From JAGWRA01 sp035534615 (GTDB lineage: Bacteria; Acidobacteriota; Vicinamibacteria; Vicinamibacterales; CAVVIG01): a DNA stretch of 64,000 nucleotides. A program made the position numbers and the translations under genes. Position 1 is the first letter of the stretch, and each line of letters begins with the position of its first letter. Below are positions 12,710 through 18,944 of this stretch, piece by piece. The DNA lies in contig DATLRO010000068.1 of the NCBI GenBank assembly GCA_035534615.1, positions 7,326 through 71,325 on the forward strand, read 5' to 3'. The notes under the pieces were generated by a model. The model was not told the DNA's origin. It saw only the letters and a program-made list of their open reading frames with translations, and searched no databases.

Positions 12710-12979
12710 ATGATTCTGGCCAAAGTCGTCGGCACCGTGGTCGCGACCCGCAAAGATCCCCGCCTGGTCAGCCAGAAGCTGCTGGTCGCCCGACCGCTGG
12801 ATCCGCGCGGCAAGCCGGAAGGCCACTACCTGGTCGCGGTCGACACCGTCGACGCCGGCTTCGGCGACATGGTGCTGATCGTCAACGGCAGCTCGGCGCG
12901 GATGGCGGCCGGCCTCAAGGACTGCCCGGTCGACGCCGCCATCGTCGGCGTCGTCGACACCGTCGAGCTCGACGAATAG
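12710..12979 (+). CDS. Microcompartment pentameric vertex protein (BMC-P) 1
   Basis: 89 aa, EutN/CcmL family. The N-terminal MILAKVVGTVVATRK, the middle VAVDTVDAGFGDMVLIV and the C-terminal VDAAIVGVVDTVELD are the family landmarks. BMC-P pentamers cap the icosahedral vertices. It is the first of three tandem paralogues separated by only 12-13 bp, so the three are clearly cotranscribed with BMC-H. Confidence 0.95.
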   Translation: MILAKVVGTVVATRKDPRLVSQKLLVARPLDPRGKPEGHYLVAVDTVDAGFGDMVLIVNGSSARMAAGLKDCPVDAAIVGVVDTVELDE

Positions 12980-12992
12980 GGAAACGCCCGGC

Positions 12993-13271
12993 ATGCAGCT
13001 CGCGCGCGTCATCGGCGACGTGGTCACCACCAGGAAGGATCCGGCGCTGATCGGCCTGACCCTGCTGATCGTGCAGCCGCTCACGCCCGATCACCAGCCG
13101 ATCGGCCGCGCGGTGATCGCCGCGGACACGGTCGGCGCCGGCGTGGGCGAAGAGGTGTTCTTCGTCCGGGGCAAAGAAGCCAGTTTCCCGTTCTTTCCCG
13201 CCGAGGTGCCCGTCGACGCGGGGATCGTCGGCATCATCGATTACTGGACCGTCGACGCCCCGCGTCCCTAG
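12993..13271 (+). CDS. Microcompartment pentameric vertex protein (BMC-P) 2
   Basis: 92 aa, EutN/CcmL family. It starts MQLARVIGDVVTTRKDPAL, continues with VIAADTVGAGVGEEVFFV, and ends in VDAGIVGIIDYWTVD. It differs from copies 1 and 3 by a bulky loop insert (KEASFPFFPAE) where the others carry a small polar loop. That loop could alter pore or partner contacts. It sits 13 bp after copy 1. Confidence 0.94.
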   Translation: MQLARVIGDVVTTRKDPALIGLTLLIVQPLTPDHQPIGRAVIAADTVGAGVGEEVFFVRGKEASFPFFPAEVPVDAGIVGIIDYWTVDAPRP

Positions 13272-13283
13272 CCGGCCGCCGTC

Positions 13284-13580
13284 ATGCTGCTCGCCCGAGT
13301 CGTCGGCACCGTGGTCTCCACCCAGAAGCACCGGAAGTTCACCGGCGCCAAGCTGCTGCTCGTTCAGCCGCTGACGCTGGAGGAGACGCCCAGCGGCACG
13401 CCCGTGCTGGCGGTCGACGGGGTGGGCGCGGGCGTGCACGAGAAGGTGCTGATCGTCCTGGAAGGGCGGGCCGCCAGCGACGCCATCAGCCAGCGGGGCG
13501 CGCCGGTCGACGCCGCCATCGTCGGGATCGTGGACCACGTCGATCTGGGGACCGGCGCGGCTGCGGAGGCCGGCCGATGA
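13284..13580 (+). CDS. Microcompartment pentameric vertex protein (BMC-P) 3
   Basis: 98 aa, EutN/CcmL family: MLLARVVGTVVSTQKHRKF, then VLAVDGVGAGVHEKVLIV, then VDAAIVGIVDHVDL with a short Ala-rich tail. Three BMC-P paralogues are a recurrent feature of the Planctomycetes/Verrucomicrobia fucose-type loci and some other BMC types. The stop overlaps the start of the next small gene (ATGA at 13577-13580). Confidence 0.94.
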   Translation: MLLARVVGTVVSTQKHRKFTGAKLLLVQPLTLEETPSGTPVLAVDGVGAGVHEKVLIVLEGRAASDAISQRGAPVDAAIVGIVDHVDLGTGAAAEAGR

Positions 13581-13816
13581 CCGGCATGAGCGAGGAGGCG
13601 CTGCGCGCGCTCGTCCGCGACGTCGTGGCACGCGGCGCGGCGCAGGCCGGGGGCGCCGGCGGCTCGCTGGACACGACGGTCACGACCGTGGCGGCGGTGC
13701 TGGTGCACGCCAGCCATCAGCGGTTCACGGCCCTGCCGCGCCCCGGCGACGCCTGTCTGATCGAGCCGGCCGTGCCGTGCACCCACTGCGGGTACTGCCA
13801 GTCGTACGGCCACTGA
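13577..13816 (+). CDS. Small Cys-rich protein of the microcompartment locus
   Basis: 79 aa, no family recognised. The N-terminal stretch MSEEALRALVRDVVARGAAQ (residues about 4-23) is predicted to be an amphipathic helix resembling BMC encapsulation peptides. A GGAGG linker and a short helix follow. The tail ends in CTHCGYCQSYGH, with three cysteines spaced C-x2-C-x2-C and two histidines, suggesting metal or cluster binding. Translation is coupled to BMC-P3 by a 4-bp ATGA overlap. A second ATG at 13586 would start just before the helix. Cargo or adaptor role is inference. Confidence 0.7.
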   Translation: MTGMSEEALRALVRDVVARGAAQAGGAGGSLDTTVTTVAAVLVHASHQRFTALPRPGDACLIEPAVPCTHCGYCQSYGH

Positions 13817-13831
13817 GCGACGCAAACGGTC

Positions 13832-14782
13832 ATGCCCAAACCAGCCCTGCTCGTCACGCGGCGGATTCCGGCGTCGGTGCTCGCCCGTCTCGAGCCGGTC
13901 TGCGACATCGATCTCTACACGGGCGACGCGGCCATCCCCCGCGGCGAGCTGCTCGAGCGCGTCCGCGGCAAGCAGGCGCTGATGTGCCTGCTGACCGATC
14001 GTATCGACCGCGAGCTGCTCGAGGCGGGGCGCGACCTGCGGATCGTCGCGAACATCGCCGTCGGCTACAACAACGTCGACGTGGCCTCCGCGGCCGGGCG
14101 CGGCATCATCGTCACCAACACGCCGGACGTGCTGACCGAGTCGGTGGCCGACTTCACCTGGGCGCTCATCCTCGCGCTGACCCGGCGCGTCTCGGAAGGC
14201 GAACGGGTGGTCCGCAGCGGCACGTGGAAGGGCTGGGCCCTCGACTTCATGCTGGGCACGGACGTCCGGGGCAAGCAGCTCGGGCTGATCGGCATGGGGC
14301 GGATCGCCCGGGCCGTCGCAGCGCGGGCGCCGGCGTTCGGCATGCGCGTGGCGTACGCCGACGAGCAGGCGGTCAGCGTGCCGGGTGCCGAGGCGATGTC
14401 GCTCGATCGGCTGCTGACGACCTCGGACGTCGTGTCGCTGCACGTGCCGCTGACCGACGGCACCCGTCATCTGATCGACCGGCGGGCGCTGACCAGGATG
14501 AAGCGGTCCGCCTACCTGATCAACACGGCGCGCGGGCCGGTCGTCGACGAAGAGGCGCTCGCGTGGGCGCTCGGCCAGCATCTGATCGCCGGCGCCGCGC
14601 TGGACGTGTACGAGAACGAGCCGGCCATCCAGCCCGCCCTGATGACGATGGAACACGTGCTGCTGGTGCCGCACCTCGGCAGTGCCACGACCGAGACGCG
14701 GACGGCCATGGCGGATCTCGCGGCCAGCAACGTGCTGGCCGTTCTGGCGGGCAAGCCGGCGCTGACCGCCGTGCCGGCGTGA
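13832..14782 (+). CDS. D-isomer-specific 2-hydroxyacid dehydrogenase
   Basis: 316 aa NAD(P)-dependent oxidoreductase of the glyoxylate/hydroxypyruvate reductase-D-lactate dehydrogenase family. Visible are NIAVGYNNVDV, the Rossmann GLIGMGRIARAVA, the catalytic Arg in NTARGPVVDE, Glu in DVYENEP and His in LVPHLGSAT. It lies 15 bp after the Cys-rich gene in the microcompartment operon. It could therefore recycle NADH or reduce a 2-oxo acid produced from the compartment. No encapsulation helix is seen at either end, so it is more likely cytosolic. Confidence 0.93.
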   Translation: MPKPALLVTRRIPASVLARLEPVCDIDLYTGDAAIPRGELLERVRGKQALMCLLTDRIDRELLEAGRDLRIVANIAVGYNNVDVASAAGRGIIVTNTPDVLTESVADFTWALILALTRRVSEGERVVRSGTWKGWALDFMLGTDVRGKQLGLIGMGRIARAVAARAPAFGMRVAYADEQAVSVPGAEAMSLDRLLTTSDVVSLHVPLTDGTRHLIDRRALTRMKRSAYLINTARGPVVDEEALAWALGQHLIAGAALDVYENEPAIQPALMTMEHVLLVPHLGSATTETRTAMADLAASNVLAVLAGKPALTAVPA

Positions 14783-14786
14783 CCCC

Positions 14787-15587
14787 ATGCCGGTGACTGC
14801 CGCGAGCGTCCCGGCCCGCCGCGGGCGCGGACCGCAGGCCCGGCGGCCGGCGGTGCCGCCACTGCCCTCGCCGGCCGCGGTCGACGCCGTGCTGCACACC
14901 CTCGCGAGGGCCATCACCGGCCTCGAACTGCCGGCGGTCGAGAAGATCGCCACCGACCAGGCGGAGGATCCGTTCCAGGTCCTCATCGCGACGCTGCTGT
15001 CGGCGCGGACGCAGGACGCGACGACGCTGGCGGCCTCGCGGCGGCTGTTCGGGGTGGCCCGCACGCCGGCCGCGATGGCGCGGCTGACGGTCCGCCGGAT
15101 CGAGCGGCTGATCTATCCCGTCAGCTTCTACCGGCACAAGGCCCGCTTCGTCCGGGCGACCTGCCGGCTGCTGATGGCGCGGTACGGCGGGCGCGTGCCC
15201 GGGACGATGGACGAACTGCTGCAGCTGCCGGGCGTGGGACGCAAGACGGCGAATCTGGTCCTGATCCTCGCCCACCGCAGCCAGGACAACATCTGCGTCG
15301 ACACGCACGTTCACCGGCTGGCCAACCGGCTGGGCTGGGTCCGGACGCGCGTGCCCGACGAGACGGAGCAGGCGTTGTACCGGGCGGTCGATCGCCGCTG
15401 GTGGCCGTACGTGAATCTCTATTTCGTCACGTGGGGGCAGAACGTCTGCCGGCCGATTGCGCCGCGATGCGGCGCCTGCCCGGTTCAGGAGGCGTGCCCG
15501 CGCATCGGGGTCACGCGTACGCGGCGCACGGTCGGGCCGGGAACGCCCGGCCGCGCGTCGCACTCAGCAAAGGGAGCCGAACGATGA
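14787..15587 (+). CDS. nth: Endonuclease III (DNA glycosylase/AP lyase)
   Basis: 266 aa; removes oxidised pyrimidines from DNA. It has the helix-hairpin-helix LPGVGRKTANLVL with the catalytic Lys (GRKTAN), the catalytic Asp region VDTHVHRLANRL, and a C-terminal [4Fe-4S] motif CRPIAPRCGACPVQEACP (C-x6-C-x2-C-x5-C). The first 30 residues are an Arg/Pro-rich extension and the last 25 a basic tail, both longer than in E. coli Nth (211 aa). It starts 4 bp after the dehydrogenase and its stop overlaps the next start (ATGA). Confidence 0.95.
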   Translation: MPVTAASVPARRGRGPQARRPAVPPLPSPAAVDAVLHTLARAITGLELPAVEKIATDQAEDPFQVLIATLLSARTQDATTLAASRRLFGVARTPAAMARLTVRRIERLIYPVSFYRHKARFVRATCRLLMARYGGRVPGTMDELLQLPGVGRKTANLVLILAHRSQDNICVDTHVHRLANRLGWVRTRVPDETEQALYRAVDRRWWPYVNLYFVTWGQNVCRPIAPRCGACPVQEACPRIGVTRTRRTVGPGTPGRASHSAKGAER

Positions 15588-16153
15588 AGAACGTGTCTCG
15601 CGTTGTCTGGACCGCTGTGGCGGTCGTGTCCATGCTGGCCGTCAGCGGTCTCAAGGCGTCCGCCCAGGATCAGATTCCGACCGAGAAGGGGCCGATCCTG
15701 GTGGTGGAGACGGTCCGGGGGACCTTCGAGATCAAGACCTATCCCAAAGAGGCCCCGAAAACCGTCGCGCACATCGTCGCGCTCACCAAGCGCGGCTTCT
15801 ACAACGGCCTGCGCTTTCACCGCGTCGTGCCGGGCTTCGTCATCCAGGTCGGCGACCCGCAGAGCCGCGACCTGTCGAAGCGGGCGCTCTGGGGCACCGG
15901 CGGCAGCGGCCATCCGATCGGCGTCGCCGAGTTCAGTCCGAAGCTGACGCACATCACGGGAGCCGTCGCCATGGCGTACGCCGGCACGCCGCAGTCGGCC
16001 GACAGCCAGTTCTACATCACGCTGGCCCCGCAGCACAGCCTCGACGGCAAGTACGTGGTGTTCGGCCAGGTGATCAAGGGCGACGACGTGCCGGCGAAGA
16101 TCAAGGTGGGCGACCTGATCAAGAAGATGTACGTGAAACCCGGGACGGAGTAG
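15584..16153 (+). CDS. Secreted peptidyl-prolyl cis-trans isomerase, cyclophilin type
   Basis: 189 aa. A signal peptide (residues 1-28, ending SGLKASAQ) precedes a compact cyclophilin domain with FYNGLRFHRVVPGFVIQVGDPQ and the later MAYAGTPQSADSQFYITL and LDGKYVVFGQV. It catalyses proline isomerisation in exported proteins. AGGGAG precedes ATG 15584. The 3' end overlaps the convergent DUF72 gene by 35 bp. Confidence 0.92.
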   Translation: MKNVSRVVWTAVAVVSMLAVSGLKASAQDQIPTEKGPILVVETVRGTFEIKTYPKEAPKTVAHIVALTKRGFYNGLRFHRVVPGFVIQVGDPQSRDLSKRALWGTGGSGHPIGVAEFSPKLTHITGAVAMAYAGTPQSADSQFYITLAPQHSLDGKYVVFGQVIKGDDVPAKIKVGDLIKKMYVKPGTE

Positions 16154-17096
16154 TCGGCACGAAGGACGCCAGCTCGGGATACGCCGCGACGAACGCGGGC
16201 GGATAGTCGCCCGCGGTCGGCAGGCGGAGCCGGTGTTTGAGCATCAGGGCGTTGGCCGGCGCTTTGGCCGCGAAGTGGTTGTTCAGGTAGACGTACAGCT
16301 TCTTCACCAGGCGACCGGCCGCGTCGATCGTCCGCGCGAACTCGTCCACCTCGGCCGGCGCGTACAGGTAGTTGTACCGGTCCTCCGCGTGCTCGTGCCG
16401 CCACCAGGCCGCCGCGTTCCGCCCGTGCAGCCGCAGGTAGTACGCCGTCGGCAGGTTCGGCAGCTCGTTCTGGCGGATCGAGAAGCGGAATTTCGGCTCG
16501 TCGATCTGGACCCACGCGGCGCCGAAGCCGTTGAGCAGCGCCAGCGTGTCGCCGAGGCGGTCGCTCCAGCTCCGATGGCGCAGCTCGACCGCCATCGGAT
16601 AGCCGGCGAACGCCCGGAGCAGGCCGGCGAGGTGGTCGCGCGAGTCGGCGGCGTCCTTGAAGCTCGGCGGGAACTGCGCGAGCAGCATGCCGAGCCGGCC
16701 GGCGGCGGCGATCGGCTCGATCCCGGTCCGGAAGGCGTCGAGATCGGCCTGGGTGACGCGCGCCAGTTCGTCCAGGACGCCGGCCGGCACGTCGCCCGCC
16801 GGCACCCCGGGCAGCGCCGCCTGCCTGAACATCTCCGGGTGCGTGAACTTCCGGTACAGCTTGAGGGAGAACCGGAAGCCGGGCGGCGTGCGGGCCACCC
16901 ACGAGCGGGCGATGGCGGCGCGCGGCTGTCCGTAGAACGTCGTGTTGACCTCGACGGTGTCGAAGCGCTCGGCGTAATAGGCGAGCTCGTCGAACGGTTT
17001 CGGGCGCGCGGCCGTGGCCGGGTAGAACAGGCCGGTCCACGTCCCCCGGCCGGTCGGATAGTTCCAGCCGGACGTCCCGATGTACAGATCACCCAT
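16119..17096 (-). CDS. DUF72-family protein
   Basis: 325 aa, TIM-barrel DUF72 (YecE-like) family of unknown function. Typical features are the N-terminal IGTSGWNY, FDTVEVNTTFYG, FSLKLYRKFTH, LLAQFPPSF, VELRHRSW and the C-terminal VYLNNHF. It begins 6 bp after the stop of the selenoprotein candidate on the same strand, so the two probably form an operon. The last 35 bp overlap the convergent cyclophilin gene. Confidence 0.93.
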   Translation of the reverse strand: MGDLYIGTSGWNYPTGRGTWTGLFYPATAARPKPFDELAYYAERFDTVEVNTTFYGQPRAAIARSWVARTPPGFRFSLKLYRKFTHPEMFRQAALPGVPAGDVPAGVLDELARVTQADLDAFRTGIEPIAAAGRLGMLLAQFPPSFKDAADSRDHLAGLLRAFAGYPMAVELRHRSWSDRLGDTLALLNGFGAAWVQIDEPKFRFSIRQNELPNLPTAYYLRLHGRNAAAWWRHEHAEDRYNYLYAPAEVDEFARTIDAAGRLVKKLYVYLNNHFAAKAPANALMLKHRLRLPTAGDYPPAFVAAYPELASFVPTTPSRVSRTSS

Positions 17097-17102
17097 GACG
17101 GC

Positions 17103-17438
17103 TCATCCGAGCGCGCGATACCGATCCTGGTCGAAGCCGAAGACGACCGTCGTCCCCTTGATGAGGATCGGCCGTTTGATCAGGTTCGGCTGCTGCAGCA
17201 TGAGGTCGATCGCTTCCTTCTTCGTCGTGGGCAGCGGCCGGGTCTTGAACACCGGGCTCCGGCGGCTGACGAAGTCCAGGATGTGGTCCGCGTCGACGTG
17301 GCGCTCGAGAAACGCCCGATCCGGCGGCTGGCGGTTGATGTCGCGTTCTTCGACGTCGAGTCCGATCTGCTCCAGAAACCTTCTGGCGTGGCGGCAGGTC
17401 GTTCACGTCGGCTTCCAGTAGAAGAGTGCGCGCGTCAT
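17103..17438 (-). CDS. ArsC/Spx/YffB-like thioredoxin-fold protein with in-frame UGA (probable selenocysteine)
   Basis: Read through the TGA at 17403-17405, the gene encodes 111 aa: MTRALFYWKPT-U-TTC at the N-terminus, then RHARRFLEQIGLDVEERDIN. It continues with RSPVFKTRPLPTTKKEAIDLML and KRPILIKGTTVVFGFD. This is a full-length ArsC/Spx-type fold. The UGA is codon 12, exactly where the family has the redox Cys of its CxxC or Cx(n) motif, giving U-T-T-C. The frame is otherwise open from ATG 17438 (GGGGGG Shine-Dalgarno, TACAAT box upstream) to TGA 17103. A SECIS-like hairpin follows the UGA, encoded partly by codons AGA-AGG-TTT that look rare for this GC-rich DNA. Substrate unknown; a nonsense mutation is the alternative. 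Confidence 0.82.
17367..17397 (-). promoter_or_regulatory. SECIS-like hairpin downstream of in-frame UGA
   Basis: On the mRNA a perfect 6-bp stem CCAGAA/UUCUGG closes a GGU triloop (17372-17386). An outer CUG/CAG pairing lies beyond an internal loop. The apical loop begins 22 nt after the UGA and starts with G. Both agree with the bacterial SECIS model (apical loop 16-37 nt downstream, G in the first two loop positions). Confidence 0.7.
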
Positions 17439-17456
17439 GGGCCCCCCTTGATGCCC

Positions 17457-17462
17457 ATTGTA
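17457..17462 (-). promoter_or_regulatory. Candidate -10 box (TACAAT) of the selenoprotein-DUF72 operon
   Basis: TACAAT (5 of 6 matches) on the minus strand, 18 bases before ATG 17438, placing the transcription start just ahead of the GGGGGG ribosome-binding site. No clear -35. Confidence 0.45.
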
Positions 17463-17523
17463 AAGGGGCGGGGGCGATCGGGACGCGGAAAACCCGGGCC
17501 GGGAGCCGGCCCGCGCGTGCGGG

Positions 17524-17529
17524 TACAAT
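17524..17529 (+). promoter_or_regulatory. Candidate -10 box (TACAAT) of queE-queC
   Basis: TACAAT on the plus strand 27 bases before the queE TTG start. It lies in the 118-bp gap divergent from the selenoprotein gene. No clear -35. Confidence 0.4.
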
Positions 17530-17556
17530 TGACCCGGTGGCGCAGCCGGAGCGATC

Positions 17557-18195
17557 TTGACGATCAACGAGATTTTCCATTCGATTCAGGGGGAATCGAC
17601 CCACGCGGGGCGGCCCTGCGTCTTCGTCCGCCTGACGGCGTGCGACCTCCGCTGTACCTGGTGCGACACGCCGTACGCCTTCCACGAAGGCCGCCGGATG
17701 AGCGTGGACGAGGTCATGGCGGCGGTGGAGGCGTACGCCTGCCCGCTCGTCGAGATCACCGGCGGCGAGCCGCTGCTGCAGGAAGACGTCTACCCGCTGA
17801 TGGACCGCCTGCTGGCGGCCGGCCGGACCGTACTGCTCGAGACCGGCGGTCACCGGAGCACCGCCCGCGTCCCGCCCGCCGTCGTCCGGGTCCTCGACGT
17901 GAAGTGTCCGGGCAGCGGCGAGGCGGCCCGCATGGACTGGCGCAATCTCGACGCGCTGGCGCCGCACGACGAGGTCAAGTTCGTGATCCGGGACCGCGAC
18001 GACTATCTGTTCGCCCGTGACGTCATCCGCCGGCATGCGCTCGTCGGGCGCTGCGCGGCCGTCCTGCTGTCGCCGGTGCACGGCGTGCTGGCGCCGCGCG
18101 AGCTGTCCGCCTGGGTGCTGGAGGACGCGCTGCCCGTGCGCGTGCAGCTCCAGGTGCACAAGTACATCTGGGGCGCGGACGTGAGAGGAGTGTGA
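17557..18195 (+). CDS. queE: 7-carboxy-7-deazaguanine synthase (radical SAM)
   Basis: 212 aa. Converts 6-carboxytetrahydropterin to 7-carboxy-7-deazaguanine in queuosine/7-deazaguanine synthesis. The N-terminal NEIFHSIQGESTHAGRPCVFVR is the QueE signature, and the cluster-binding CDLRCTWC has C29, C33 and C36 (CxxxCxxC). EITGGEPLLQ is the SAM-binding GGE motif. The start is TTG 17557, set by the conserved N-terminus. queC follows after 7 bp. queD and queF are not in the window. Confidence 0.95.
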   Translation: MTINEIFHSIQGESTHAGRPCVFVRLTACDLRCTWCDTPYAFHEGRRMSVDEVMAAVEAYACPLVEITGGEPLLQEDVYPLMDRLLAAGRTVLLETGGHRSTARVPPAVVRVLDVKCPGSGEAARMDWRNLDALAPHDEVKFVIRDRDDYLFARDVIRRHALVGRCAAVLLSPVHGVLAPRELSAWVLEDALPVRVQLQVHKYIWGADVRGV

Positions 18196-18202
18196 GCGCC
18201 CG

Positions 18203-18892
18203 GTGAACGCGGTGGTGCTGCTCAGCGGCGGGCTCGACTCCTACACGGCCGCGGCCACGGCGAGGGCCGACGGCTTCACGCTGTACGCGCTGACGGTGCA
18301 GTACGGACAGCGGCACGCGCAGGAACTGGACGCAGCCCGGCGGGTGGCGCGCCACCTCGACGTCGCGCGCCACCTCGAGCTGCGCGTGGACCTGTCGCGC
18401 ATCGGCGGATCCGCGCTCACGGCCGATCTGCCCGTGCCGCGCGATCGTCCGATCGACGCGGCCGACATCCCGATCACCTACGTGCCGGCCCGCAACACCG
18501 TGTTCCTCTCGCTGGCGCTGGCGTGGGCGGAGGTGATCCCGGCGGCCGACATCGTCATCGGCGTCAACGCCCTCGACTACTCGGGCTATCCCGACTGCCG
18601 GCCCGAGTACCTGGAGGCGTTCGAACGCCTGGCCGCGCTGGCGACCAGAGCGGGCGTCGAGGGCACCCGATTCCGCATCCACGCACCGCTGCTGCGGCTG
18701 ACCAAGGCGGGGATCATCCAGCGCGGCGTCGCGCTCGGGCTCGACTACGGCCTGACGCACAGCTGCTACGACCCGGAGCCGGACGGGCGGCCGTGCGGGC
18801 GGTGCGACAGCTGCCGGCTGCGGGCGAAGGGATTCGAGGAGGCGGGCGTCACGGATCCGCTGATCGTGGCGTCCGGTCGTTCGACACGGTGA
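18203..18892 (+). CDS. queC: 7-cyano-7-deazaguanine synthase
   Basis: 229 aa. ATP-dependent conversion of 7-carboxy-7-deazaguanine to preQ0. It has the PP-loop SGGLDS (residues 8-13), YVPARNTVFLSLAL, NALDYSGYPDCRPEY, and the zinc-binding C-terminal cysteines in CYDPEPDGRPCGRCDSCRLR. GTG start 18203, 7 bp behind queE. Product partner: QueF (for queuosine) or a DNA-modification enzyme, neither visible here. Confidence 0.96.
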   Translation: MNAVVLLSGGLDSYTAAATARADGFTLYALTVQYGQRHAQELDAARRVARHLDVARHLELRVDLSRIGGSALTADLPVPRDRPIDAADIPITYVPARNTVFLSLALAWAEVIPAADIVIGVNALDYSGYPDCRPEYLEAFERLAALATRAGVEGTRFRIHAPLLRLTKAGIIQRGVALGLDYGLTHSCYDPEPDGRPCGRCDSCRLRAKGFEEAGVTDPLIVASGRSTR

Positions 18893-18944
18893 GCGGGCGC
18901 GTCGGCGCACGGTCGACGCCGGAGGAGGCCTCGTCCTGAGTCCG

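Noticed and set aside
13832..14782. 2-hydroxyacid dehydrogenase as encapsulated cargo
   Set aside because: Catalytic fold begins and ends without an extra amphipathic helix; only gene order links it to the compartment.
17403..17405. TGA as a simple nonsense mutation (pseudogene)
   Set aside because: The rest of the frame is intact, the stop falls exactly on the redox residue, and a SECIS-like stem with unusual codons follows; read-through as Sec explains more. It remains open until Sec genes are found.
17439..17556. preQ1-type riboswitch ahead of queE
   Set aside because: The gap is short and GC-rich, with no A-rich tail or pseudoknot pattern; only a -10 box is supportable.
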